Source of the DNA: Duganella sp. BJB480
GTDB lineage: Bacteria; Pseudomonadota; Gammaproteobacteria; Burkholderiales; Burkholderiaceae_D
DNA length: 64,000 nt
Reading direction: 5' to 3'
Assembly (NCBI GenBank): GCA_003416985.1
Contig: QVIN01000010.1
Span: 178,584 to 242,583, forward strand
The notes beneath the pieces are model-generated. The model did not search any database, was not told where the DNA came from, and saw only the letters and a program-made list of their open reading frames with translations. Shown here piece by piece: positions 25,861-34,223 of this stretch (within the stretch, counting starts at the first letter, position 1; each line of letters begins with the position of its first letter). The translations under genes were made by a program, and so were the position numbers.

Positions 25861-26289
25861 GGAAGCGTAAAGTATCTTGTCCCACAGACTTGCAAACTGT
25901 ATTGTTTAGTTGACACTTGGCAATTATTTGTACAAACTTGCGGTTACTGTGGGCGCAACGTAAACCGTTCTACAACAAAATTAATTTATAATTAACTTTG
26001 TGTGTTCATTAAAAGTGTGCACAGTCAGCTTAGCATATCGTTGGGTGTATAATTCTCACACAATGTTGCAACCGGACAACAATAACCCATGGCAAGCGAG
26101 TTTTTTTATTGCTTATGAGTATTAGAAGGCGTGTTGTTGTACAATTGTGTATATATTATGAAACTTGTTATCCCGGAATCCCGTCCGTGTGTGAATTCGT
26201 TCCTTGGTAAGGATGAACATTAACGCAGCAAAGCGAGCTCCGAGTGTTGTACTTTGCAGGACAACTTTACAGAAGGAAAAGACGAAATC
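25861..26289. other. AT-rich 429-base regulatory region upstream of the HTH-like gene
   Basis: No coding region is seen. The stretch is far more AT-rich than the surroundings. It contains a TATAAT at 26048-26053 (-10 candidate), a TTGACA at 25910-25915 without a well-spaced -10, and two palindromes, TTTGTACAAA (25927-25936) and TTGTACAA (26137-26144), with a half-site TTGTAC at 26247-26252. If transcription starts near 26060, the leader of the next gene is about 230 bases long, enough for post-transcriptional control. Confidence 0.5.
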
Positions 26290-26625
26290 ATGACAAACCA
26301 AGTCGGCATAGATATGAACAACGATGCGGATGGCGATGATCTGTTGCAATACAATCCCAACCGCCTGCTCGATACCCTGATCGAGAACCTGCGTCTGAAA
26401 AACGACGCGGCCCTGTCGCGCGCGTTGGAAGTGGCGCCGCCGGTCATCAGCAAAATCCGCCACCACCGCCTGCCGGTTGGCGCCTCGCTGCTGATCCGCA
26501 TGCACGAAGTAAGCGACCTGAGCATTCGCGACCTGCGTTACTTGATGGGCGACCGCCGCAACAAGTTCCGCATCAGCGACAAGCAGTTCAAGCCGAAAGA
26601 AGGCGAACCAGGCGGCCAGGGCTGA
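26290..26625 (+). CDS. Small helix-turn-helix-like regulatory protein
   Basis: A 111-residue cytoplasmic protein. Residues about 20-85 form a predicted all-alpha DNA-binding fold of the lambda-repressor/Cro kind: NRLLDTLIENLRLKNDAALS, RALEVAPPVISKIRHHRLPV (likely recognition helix) and GASLLIRMHEVSDLSIRDL. The tail is basic (KFRISDKQFKPKEGE). I read it as a transcription factor without a sensor domain; the family is common but uncharacterised in Oxalobacteraceae. The start is taken as the ATG at 26290; an AGAAGGA element lies a little far upstream. The long AT-rich region ahead suggests tight regulation, possibly autoregulation. Confidence 0.65.
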   Translation: MTNQVGIDMNNDADGDDLLQYNPNRLLDTLIENLRLKNDAALSRALEVAPPVISKIRHHRLPVGASLLIRMHEVSDLSIRDLRYLMGDRRNKFRISDKQFKPKEGEPGGQG

Positions 26626-26648
26626 TTTCAGCCCCCCGTCCTGCCGCC

Positions 26649-26677
26649 GCGCCCGCCCCTTATCCGGGGGCGGGCGC
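26649..26677. repeat. GC-rich hairpin between convergent genes
   Basis: GCGCCCGCCCC (26649-26659) and GGGGCGGGCGC (26667-26677) form an 11-bp stem with a 7-base loop. It could end transcription of the HTH-like gene and of cysM, but neither strand has a T-tract, so it is not a standard intrinsic terminator. Confidence 0.5.
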
Positions 26678-26693
26678 GCAGTTCACGCTTGGC

Positions 26694-27596
26694 TTACGCC
26701 GGGAACACCCCGGTCGATAAGTAGCGGTCGCCCCGGTCGCACACGATGAACACGATGGTCGCGTTCTCCACCGTTTGCGACACGCGCAGCGCGATTTCAC
26801 AGGCGCCCGCCGCCGAAATTCCACAGAAGATGCCCTCCTCGGCAGCCATGCGGCGCGCCATGCGTTCGGCCGCCGCCTGCGACACCGGTTCGATCTGGTC
26901 CACCCGCGCCCGCTCGTAAATCTTCGGCAGGTAGGCCTCCGGCCATTTGCGGATGCCCGGGATCGACGAGCCCTCCTCCGGCTCGGCGCCGATGATCTGC
27001 ACGCCCGGGTTCTGCTCCTTCAGGTAGCGCGACACGCCCATGATGGTGCCGGTGGTGCCCATGGCGCTGACGAAGTGCGTCACGCGGCCTTCGGTGTCGC
27101 GCCAGATTTCCGGCCCCGTGCCCTCGTAGTGCGCGCGCGAATTGTCGAAGTTGCCGAACTGGTCGAGGATGATGCCCTTGCCGTCCTTCTGCAACTGCTC
27201 GGCCATGTCGCGCGCGTACTCCATGCCGCCGGTCTTGGGCGTGAGCAGGATCTGCGCGCCGTAGGCCGCCATGCTCTGGCGCCGCTCCACGCTCAGGTTC
27301 TCCGGCATCAGCAGCAGCATCTTGTAGCCGCGCAGCGCGGCCGCCATCGCCAGCGCGATGCCGGTGTTGCCGCTGGTGGCTTCGATCAGCGTGTCGCCGG
27401 GCTTGATGTCGCCGCGCTCCTCGGCGCGCTTGAGCATGGACATGGCGGCGCGGTCCTTGACCGAGCCGGCCGGATTATTTCCCTCCAGCTTGCCGAGGAT
27501 GACGTTGTTGCGGGCCAGCGCGTCGGCGCCGGGAATCCGGGTCAGCTGCACCAGCGGCGTGTTGCCTATCGTATCTTCCAGAGTCTTGTAAGCCAT
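26694..27596 (-). CDS. cysM: Cysteine synthase B (O-acetylserine sulfhydrylase)
   Basis: PLP-dependent enzyme of 300 residues, making cysteine from O-acetylserine (or related acceptors) and sulfide or thiosulfate. The PLP lysine is K47 in NNPAGSVKDRAAMSM, the substrate loop is EATSGNTGIALAM, and the phosphate-binding Gly loop is AMGTTGTIMG. The CysM-type arrangement EGNNPAGSVKDR, with the shorter length (CysK is about 310-320), and RKWPEAYLPKIY favour CysM over CysK. Monocistronic and divergent from the next gene. Confidence 0.93.
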   Translation of the reverse strand: MAYKTLEDTIGNTPLVQLTRIPGADALARNNVILGKLEGNNPAGSVKDRAAMSMLKRAEERGDIKPGDTLIEATSGNTGIALAMAAALRGYKMLLLMPENLSVERRQSMAAYGAQILLTPKTGGMEYARDMAEQLQKDGKGIILDQFGNFDNSRAHYEGTGPEIWRDTEGRVTHFVSAMGTTGTIMGVSRYLKEQNPGVQIIGAEPEEGSSIPGIRKWPEAYLPKIYERARVDQIEPVSQAAAERMARRMAAEEGIFCGISAAGACEIALRVSQTVENATIVFIVCDRGDRYLSTGVFPA

Positions 27597-27755
27597 CGTG
27601 TTCTATCGTCAGTGATTTCGCTAAAACAGCCATTCTAATCCGAGTTGCCCGGCGGCGCATTCCGGCCCCCTCCCTCCTAAGTGTTTACACCGGGCGCCGC
27701 CCTTGCGCTAGACTTGCAGCATTTCGACCGCCCTCACATTTTCCCCGGAATTATC

Positions 27756-29525
27756 ATGGCCATCACCCCTCTGGAACTGCTCCCCGAATACACCCCGGAC
27801 GAGCCCACGCCGCAGCTGCCGCTCGACCTGGAACAGCGCCGCCACCAGATCTTCCCCGTGCTCAGCGCGGCCGACATCAAGCATATGCACCGCTTCGGCC
27901 ACGTGCGCCATTACAGCGACGGCGAGATGATCTTCGAGGCCGGCAAAACCAGCTTCGGCCTGGTGCTGGTGATCAAGGGCGGCATCGAGGTCAGCCGCTA
28001 CGACGGCCTGGGCAACACCGCCTACATCACCACCCACACGCCGGGCCAGTTCGGCGGCGAGGTGGCGCAGCTGTCGGGCCGTCCCTCGCTGGGCAACGGC
28101 CGGGCGGTCGGCGCGGTCGAGGTGCTGGTGCTGCCGTCCGAATCGCTGCGCGCGCTGCTGGTCGCGCACGCCGAGCTGGGCGAGCGCATCGTGCGCGCGC
28201 TGATCCTGCGCCGCGTCGGCCTGATCGAGCAGAATTCCGGCGGCCCCGTGATCGTCGGCCCGCGCGGCCACGGCCGCATCCACACGCTGCAGAGCTTCCT
28301 GGCCGCCAACGGCCATCCGCACACCGTGCTCGACCCCGAGCTGGACCGGCAGGCGGCCGACCTGATGGCGCACTACCAGCCCAAGGCCGAGGAGCTGCCG
28401 CTGGTGGTCTGCCCGGACGGCGTGGTCAAGAAGAACCCGACCGTGGTCGACATCGGCCGCTGCCTGGGCATGCTGCCCGAGCTCGACGGCGACAAGATCT
28501 GGGACGTGATCGTGGTCGGCGCCGGCCCGGCCGGCCTGGCGACGGCGGTGTACGCCGCGTCGGAGGGCTTGTCGGTGCTGGCGCTGGAAACGCGCGCCTA
28601 CGGCGGCCAGGCGGCCGCCAGCGCGCGCATCGAGAACTACCTGGGCTTCCCCACCGGCGTCTCCGGCCGCGCGCTGGCCGGCCGCGCCTACGTGCAGGCG
28701 CAAAAGTTCGGCGTCGAGGTGGCGATCCCGGCCCCGGCCGGCCGCCTGATCTGCGACACCTATCCGCTGCAGGTCGAGATGTGCGGCAGCCTGCAACGGC
28801 TGAAGGCGCGCACCGTGGTGCTGTCGTGCGGCGCGCGCTACCGCCGGCCGTCGCTGGCCAACCTGCGCCAGTTCGAGGGCAAGGGCGTGTACTACTGGGC
28901 CTCGCCGATCGAGGCCAAGCTGTGCAAGACCGAGGAGATCGTGCTGGTCGGCGGCGGCAACTCGGCCGGCCAGGCCGCCGTGTTCCTGTCGGGCCACGCG
29001 TCCAAGGTCCACATGCTGATCCGCAAGGACAGCCTGGCCTCCACCATGTCCAGCTACCTGATCGAGCGCATCCAGGCCACGCCCAACATCGAGCTGCACA
29101 CGCACTCGGAGATCGTGGCGCTGGAGGGCGACGACGATGGCCTCAAGCAGGTCCGCATCCGCAATTCCTTGAACGAACAGGAATGCGACTACGACGTCTG
29201 CCGCGTGTTCCTGTTCATCGGCGCCGACCCCAACACCGGCTGGCTGAGCGACTGCGGCGTGGACGTCGACGCCAACGGCTTCATCCGCACCGGCTTCGAC
29301 GTCACCAAGGCGCAATGCCGCGCCAACTTCGCCGACGGCGTGTATCCGCGCGACCTGCCGTCGCGCTCGGCGCTGGAGACCAGCGTGCCGGGCGTGTTCG
29401 CCATCGGCGACGTGCGCGCCAGCTCGACCAAGCGGGTGGCGGCGGCGGTGGGCGAAGGCGCGGCCGTGGTATCGCAGATCCACGCCTTCCTGGCCAACCT
29501 GCCGGCCGACAAGGTGTTCAGCTAA
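27756..29525 (+). CDS. cNMP-binding domain / thioredoxin-reductase-like FAD oxidoreductase fusion
   Basis: A 589-residue cytoplasmic fusion. Residues about 35-150 are a cyclic-nucleotide-binding (CRP-type) beta-roll (FGHVRHYSDGEMIFEAG, GGEVAQLSGRPSLG). Residues about 165-240 look like a glutaredoxin/thioredoxin-like fold (HTLQSFLAANGHPHTVLDPE) without a CxxC. From about 248 comes a TrxR-like FAD/NADPH module (VVGAGPAGLATAVYAASEGL, ENYLGFPTGVSG, LVGGGNSAGQAAVFLS, VFAIGDVRASSTKR). The CxxC active site of true thioredoxin reductases is absent, so it probably passes electrons elsewhere. ATG 27756 gives the proper N-terminus. Confidence 0.85.
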   Translation: MAITPLELLPEYTPDEPTPQLPLDLEQRRHQIFPVLSAADIKHMHRFGHVRHYSDGEMIFEAGKTSFGLVLVIKGGIEVSRYDGLGNTAYITTHTPGQFGGEVAQLSGRPSLGNGRAVGAVEVLVLPSESLRALLVAHAELGERIVRALILRRVGLIEQNSGGPVIVGPRGHGRIHTLQSFLAANGHPHTVLDPELDRQAADLMAHYQPKAEELPLVVCPDGVVKKNPTVVDIGRCLGMLPELDGDKIWDVIVVGAGPAGLATAVYAASEGLSVLALETRAYGGQAAASARIENYLGFPTGVSGRALAGRAYVQAQKFGVEVAIPAPAGRLICDTYPLQVEMCGSLQRLKARTVVLSCGARYRRPSLANLRQFEGKGVYYWASPIEAKLCKTEEIVLVGGGNSAGQAAVFLSGHASKVHMLIRKDSLASTMSSYLIERIQATPNIELHTHSEIVALEGDDDGLKQVRIRNSLNEQECDYDVCRVFLFIGADPNTGWLSDCGVDVDANGFIRTGFDVTKAQCRANFADGVYPRDLPSRSALETSVPGVFAIGDVRASSTKRVAAAVGEGAAVVSQIHAFLANLPADKVFS

Positions 29526-29532
29526 GCCCGCT

Positions 29533-31272
29533 TCACCGCGAGCGCGCCAGCGCCAGCCGGGCGCGCGGCGGCGCCAGCCCCGGCCGGCGCGCAACGCCGG
29601 CCGCCTCGCCCTTCAGGTGGAACACCTGCACCGACTGGGCCAGCGCCTGCGCATGTTCCTGCAAACTCTCGGCCGCCGCGGCGGCCTGCTCCACCAGCGC
29701 GGCGTTTTGCTGCGTGATATCGTCCATCTGCGCCACCGCTCGGTTGACCTCGCCGATGCCCGTGCTCTGTTCCTGGCTGGCCTCGGTGATCTGCGCCATG
29801 ATGCCGGCCACCTTCTGCACCGACGCCACCAGCACGGTCATGGTGCTGCCGGCGTCGTTGACCAGCTTGCTGCCGGCATCGACCGTCTCCACCGACGCCC
29901 CGATCAACTCCTTAATCTCCCTGGCCGCGGCCGCGCTGCGCTGGGCCAGGTTGCGCACCTCCGACGCCACCACCGCGAAACCGCGCCCCTGCTCGCCCGC
30001 GCGCGCCGCCTCCACCGCCGCGTTGAGCGCCAGGATGTTGGTCTGGAACGCGATGCCGTCAATGACGCCGATGATGTCGACGATGCGGCTGGAACTGGCC
30101 TTGATCGAGCCCATGGTGTCGACCACCTGCGCCACCATCGCCCCGCCCTGCACCGCCACGGTGGAGGCGTCGGCCGCGAACTGATTGGCCGCGCGCGCGC
30201 TGTCGGCGTTCTGCTTGACGGTGTCGGTCAACTGCTCCATCGAGCTGGCGGTCTGCTCCAGCGAGCTGGCCTGGGACTCGGTGCGCGAGGACAGGTCGGC
30301 GTTGCCGCGCGCGATCTCGTCGGTCGCCACCAGCATCTCGTCGGTGCTGGAGCGGATCCGGCCAATCATGCCGGTCAGGTTGGTGTTGATGGTGTTCATC
30401 GCATCCATCAGGTGGCCGACCTCGTCGTCGCGCTCGACGCGGATGTCGTGGCTCAGGTCGCCCTCGGCGATATTGCGCGCGGTGTCGATCGCGTGGTCGA
30501 AGCTGAGCTTGATGTGGCGGTAGATCATGAACAGGCACAGCAGCGACACGCCCACCAGCACGATCAGCAGCGCGATCGCGGTCCAGAACGCCATGTTGGT
30601 GCTATGGGCCGCGTTGGTCACCGCCGCGCCGGTGCGCTGGTCCAGCAGCACCAGGAACTCGTTCACCGGCTGCATGATCCTGGCCTTGTTCTTGTGGTAC
30701 TGCTCGTCGTGCATGATCTTGCGCGCCATCTCGGGATCGGGCGGCCCGCTCTTGGTGAACTTGCCAGTGCCGTCGTCGAACAAGCCCTTGACCGCGTTCA
30801 TGGCGATCACCTCGGTCTTCACCAGCCCGTCCGAATTGGCCTGCGCCTCCTTCAGCTTGCCGAACTCCTCCTCGGTGAAGCCGGCCTGGCGCATCAGGTC
30901 CGCCAGCGCGACGGTGTCGCCGTCCGGCGTGGGCTTGTCGACACCGGCCGCGACGAAATCCCAGTAGATGCGCTCGTAGTGCTGCGGGCGCGGCTTCTTG
31001 CCGTTGCGGATATCGAGGATGTCGAGATATTCTTTTTCGTACCTGGGATCGCCGGTGACGACGTAGGTGCGGGCCAGCCGGGTCAGGTCGTCCGAGCTCT
31101 GCCGTAATTCGTCGGCCAGCAGATAGGAGCGGTAGCGCGCCTCGCTGGCGTGGTTGAGCTCGGCCTCCTTGGTCGAGATGCGCACCAGCGCCCACAAGGT
31201 CAGGCAGGACAGCGCCAGACTGACCAGGAAGAACAAAATGAAAATATTCTTGATGGAGAATTTACTTTTCAT
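29533..31272 (-). CDS. Methyl-accepting chemotaxis protein
   Basis: A 579-residue chemoreceptor. An N-terminal helix (residues about 8-30) precedes a periplasmic helical sensor region of about 160 residues with repeated Arg/Lys/Glu-rich segments; a second helix is at about 205-235, followed by HAMP ([20 protein letters not shown]) and a long coiled-coil signalling domain. The kinase-contact tip is present ([40 protein letters not shown]). No C-terminal CheR-binding pentapeptide is present. It ends 7 bases from the convergent fusion gene. An inverted repeat lies just upstream of its start. Confidence 0.92.
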   Translation of the reverse strand: MKSKFSIKNIFILFFLVSLALSCLTLWALVRISTKEAELNHASEARYRSYLLADELRQSSDDLTRLARTYVVTGDPRYEKEYLDILDIRNGKKPRPQHYERIYWDFVAAGVDKPTPDGDTVALADLMRQAGFTEEEFGKLKEAQANSDGLVKTEVIAMNAVKGLFDDGTGKFTKSGPPDPEMARKIMHDEQYHKNKARIMQPVNEFLVLLDQRTGAAVTNAAHSTNMAFWTAIALLIVLVGVSLLCLFMIYRHIKLSFDHAIDTARNIAEGDLSHDIRVERDDEVGHLMDAMNTINTNLTGMIGRIRSSTDEMLVATDEIARGNADLSSRTESQASSLEQTASSMEQLTDTVKQNADSARAANQFAADASTVAVQGGAMVAQVVDTMGSIKASSSRIVDIIGVIDGIAFQTNILALNAAVEAARAGEQGRGFAVVASEVRNLAQRSAAAAREIKELIGASVETVDAGSKLVNDAGSTMTVLVASVQKVAGIMAQITEASQEQSTGIGEVNRAVAQMDDITQQNAALVEQAAAAAESLQEHAQALAQSVQVFHLKGEAAGVARRPGLAPPRARLALARSR

Positions 31273-31285
31273 GATCGCCCCCGAC

Positions 31286-31310
31286 TATTGAGTCAATTGT
31301 AGACTCAATA
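31286..31310. promoter_or_regulatory. Inverted repeat just upstream of the chemoreceptor start
   Basis: TATTGAGTC (31286-31294), seven-base loop AATTGTA, GACTCAATA (31302-31310): perfect 9-bp arms. It lies 14 bases before the ATG at 31272, so it overlaps the translation-initiation or promoter region. It could be an operator or an mRNA hairpin. Confidence 0.5.
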
Positions 31311-31381
31311 TGCACCAATCTGACGCGCCGTACGTGACGGCTTGCCAGATTGTTGTTTCTTGGCGATAGCGCTGTTGCGGC

Positions 31382-32755
31382 CTAGTCCGGCAGCGGCGCC
31401 CACTTCTGCATCGGCGCAGTTTTCATAAAGTCAACCGCCAGCCTGGCCGCGTCAGGCAACAACTGCTGGCGCGCGGTCGCCACGACCACCCAATCCTTCT
31501 CGGTGGTCAGCACCTCGATGAAGTACAAGCCATAGCCGTGATAGGTGAAGTCGAACACGGAATCCGGCAGGTGCGGCCCATCGCCGCGCGGCTCGTTCTT
31601 GCTGCCCTCGTAGTTTTTCAGCGAGTCCTTGCGGTGAGAAAAACTCAACACCAGCAGCGCGCCGGCGTCGGGCTTGGCCTTGTCGAAATAACCGTATGCG
31701 CAGTCGTGCGGCATGTTCTTCACATCCAGCACCAGCGTGGTCTTGAACAGCGCCTCGAACCGCGCGAGCGGGAACGGTTTGGCCAGCAGTGCGCGGCAGC
31801 GCGCCATATTGGCCGTATCGCGCGGATCGGGCGCCGGCGCGCCGTCGGCGACGGCCAGCGCGTTGATCTCGAAATCGCCGTCGTCGACCAGCCGCTCCCA
31901 GCCCTCGAACCTGCCCATGCCGCGCGTGCGCGCGATCGACAGCAGCAGGCTCTGTCCCGGCGCCGGGCGCTCCGGCTGCAGCTGGTAGACCGGATCGGCA
32001 TACGCCTGCGCCGGCGGAATGATGGTCCAGCCCATGTCGACGAACTGCTGGATCGCATCCTTGAGCCACAGCGCGTTGATCAGGTTGTGGTGCATCAGCA
32101 TGACCTGCGGGATATCGCGCCCTTCCAGCTTGCGCGACAAATCGCGATAGGCGGTGGCGCGCTGGCGCAGGTGCGACAGGTAGGCCTGCCTGATCGGCTC
32201 GATGTCGGCCTTGGCATCGGCGCGCAGCACCTCGTTCAGTTTTTCATCCAGCCGCCAGTCGCTGGTGTCGAGGCTGACGTAGCCGTTCCGGTAGCCGCTC
32301 TGCTTCAGGAACGCCCGCATGCCGTCGCGCTTTTCGGACGTGTTCCCCTCGCGCAGGAAGGTGTAGCGGAACCACTTCTGATAGCCCGGCAGGGTCGACG
32401 TGATGCGGTCGCAGTCCTGCACCTCCTGGCGGTACTGCGCCAGCGTGAGCTTGGCGTCGTTCAGGTCCGGATGGGTCATCGTGTGGTTGCCGAGCGCGTG
32501 GCCCGCCTGTCCCCAGGCCTTGGCCAGCGCGTAGCCTTCCGGCCTGTCCGCGCCGTAGCCGCAGGTGACGAACAGCGCCGCCTGCACATGATGCGCGGCC
32601 AGCGCGCCGAGCAGCGCCTGGTTGCGCTGCTGCGGCGACATCAACGGCGTCGCCTCCAGCCTGGGCCCATCGTCGAACGTGAAGGCCACCGATTGCGCCT
32701 GCGCGGTGGAGGCGAAAAACGTGGCGGCGACAAGCAAGGCACGGCCTAAAGTCAT
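31382..32755 (-). CDS. Secreted polysaccharide deacetylase family protein
   Basis: A 457-residue exported carbohydrate esterase 4-type (NodB homology) protein. Signal peptide to residue 21 (STAQAQ). The metal-binding and catalytic motifs are intact: AFTFDDGPRLEATP (Asp pair) and GNHTMTHPDLND (two metal His). The C-terminal half (about residues 240-457) is an extra region without a recognised domain. It presumably de-N-acetylates a surface or cell-wall glycan. Its ATG overlaps the stop of the upstream MBL gene (ATGA), indicating coupled translation. Confidence 0.85.
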   Translation of the reverse strand: MTLGRALLVAATFFASTAQAQSVAFTFDDGPRLEATPLMSPQQRNQALLGALAAHHVQAALFVTCGYGADRPEGYALAKAWGQAGHALGNHTMTHPDLNDAKLTLAQYRQEVQDCDRITSTLPGYQKWFRYTFLREGNTSEKRDGMRAFLKQSGYRNGYVSLDTSDWRLDEKLNEVLRADAKADIEPIRQAYLSHLRQRATAYRDLSRKLEGRDIPQVMLMHHNLINALWLKDAIQQFVDMGWTIIPPAQAYADPVYQLQPERPAPGQSLLLSIARTRGMGRFEGWERLVDDGDFEINALAVADGAPAPDPRDTANMARCRALLAKPFPLARFEALFKTTLVLDVKNMPHDCAYGYFDKAKPDAGALLVLSFSHRKDSLKNYEGSKNEPRGDGPHLPDSVFDFTYHGYGLYFIEVLTTEKDWVVVATARQQLLPDAARLAVDFMKTAPMQKWAPLPD

Positions 32756-34074
32756 TGTGCGGCTCTCTCTTTGATGCGTTGGAGTTGTGCCGACTGATAC
32801 GCGCCGAAAGCGTCGTTGAACAGGCAGCGGATCAGGGGATCATCGACGATATCCGCATCCGGCGGCGCGCCGTTGATGCGCATGTACATTGACGTCAGCG
32901 ACTCGCCCAGCGCCAGGCCCGCATACAGTTTGGCGATGGGGATTTCGGTCATCCACGTCGGCGCCTCCTCGTCGCCGGTGAGCGCGATGCGGTCCCCGTG
33001 GACGCGGTAGCGGAACTGCCGCACGGCGCCCTCATGGTCGTAGACCGAGAGCTGCCAGATGCACGGCGTGGCGAAGTAGCTGTCGGAAGGCAGCTCCATG
33101 TCCTCGTACTTTTCCAGCAGGCCGCTGCGGCAGTAGTCCAGCGCCAGCGCGGTTTGTCCGGCGTCGAGCGGCGCGAAGTGGCGCGCGATGTCGGACGTCG
33201 GCGGCGGCACGATGTCGGCGTCGTACTCGTAGTCGACATCCTGCTCGCCGACCGGCAGCACCCACGACAGCGGCGCGGATGGCGCCAGCCCTTGCGGCGT
33301 CAGCTCCACCGACACCGATGGATTCAGGCGCACGATGGCGGCATCGGGCAGCCAGGCGCCCACCTCCCGCCCGAACTGGCGGTAGGTGATCGGGAACAGC
33401 GCATGGTTGTACCACGACCAGGGCTCCTGCACGAACTGGCAGGAACTCGGCACCACATAGCGCGGCGCCAGCGCCCGCAGCTGCTCCGGCCATTCCTCCG
33501 GCAGCGCGGGCGCGACGCCCTGCGCGCGCGACGGCGCGATGACATCGATCTCGCGCATGGTCTGGAAGGGCCACAGCACCATGTCCCACGGCGCGTAGGG
33601 CTTGAGCTGTTCCAGCGTCTCCGGGTCCATCCACGAATCGACCACGTTGAGCACATTCAGGCCGGCGGCGCGGATGTGGAACATCGAATCGACATCGGCA
33701 TCGAGCGCCCGGCGCGGAATGACCTCGATCGCGCCGACCCGCACCGGCGCGTCCACCTCCAGCCGCAGCACGTTGACGAAACCCAGCTCGCGTATCAGCG
33801 CAAACAACTCATCGAACAGGCAATACAGGTGGATCGGCGTGGTGCGGTCGAGCAGGTCGAGGCTCTCCAGCGAGCAGTGATCGTCATGGAAATGCGAGAT
33901 GAAGACCGCGTCCGGTTTCATCCCGCGTATCCGCGCATGGTCGAAACGCACGTCGGGAAAGGCGTGGCAATTCCTGCTGAACGGGTTTTCGAATATCGGA
34001 TCGAAGGCGATCAGCGTACCGTCGCATTCGAAGACATAGCCTGCGTGCAGGATGCGGGAGATCTTGAGTGTCAT
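32752..34074 (-). CDS. MBL-fold metallo-hydrolase
   Basis: A 440-residue protein with an N-terminal metallo-beta-lactamase fold. The metal motif HFHDDH is at residues 61-66, after strands typical of UlaG/CMP-Neu5Ac hydroxylase-like members (HAGYVFECDGTLIAFDPIFE). The C-terminal half (about 270-440) is unlike common MBL proteins and has no recognised domain. There is no signal peptide, so it is cytoplasmic. It is paired with the polysaccharide deacetylase by a 4-base overlap. Its substrate is unknown. I chose ATG 34074; a TTG at 34092 is an alternative. No clear ribosome-binding site precedes either. Confidence 0.75.
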   Translation of the reverse strand: MTLKISRILHAGYVFECDGTLIAFDPIFENPFSRNCHAFPDVRFDHARIRGMKPDAVFISHFHDDHCSLESLDLLDRTTPIHLYCLFDELFALIRELGFVNVLRLEVDAPVRVGAIEVIPRRALDADVDSMFHIRAAGLNVLNVVDSWMDPETLEQLKPYAPWDMVLWPFQTMREIDVIAPSRAQGVAPALPEEWPEQLRALAPRYVVPSSCQFVQEPWSWYNHALFPITYRQFGREVGAWLPDAAIVRLNPSVSVELTPQGLAPSAPLSWVLPVGEQDVDYEYDADIVPPPTSDIARHFAPLDAGQTALALDYCRSGLLEKYEDMELPSDSYFATPCIWQLSVYDHEGAVRQFRYRVHGDRIALTGDEEAPTWMTEIPIAKLYAGLALGESLTSMYMRINGAPPDADIVDDPLIRCLFNDAFGAYQSAQLQRIKERAAQ

Positions 34075-34223
34075 GGTTGAAGTAAGCGGCAACGGGCCGC
34101 GATGATATCAGCAATACCGGCTGTCCCGGCTTCAGGTAATTCCCTACTCGCATATAGGGATTTCCCGATATTTCCACAATAAAACACTAATTAAACTAAA
34201 GGAACTAAAAGCATATTTTTTGA

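Noticed and set aside
25910-25938. TTGACA at 25910-25915 as a promoter
   Set aside because: No acceptable -10 at 16-18 bases; the nearest weak match (TACAAA) is only 15 bases away.
26649-26677. GC-rich hairpin after the HTH-like gene as an intrinsic terminator
   Set aside because: Strong stem but no T-run on either strand, so only listed as a hairpin.
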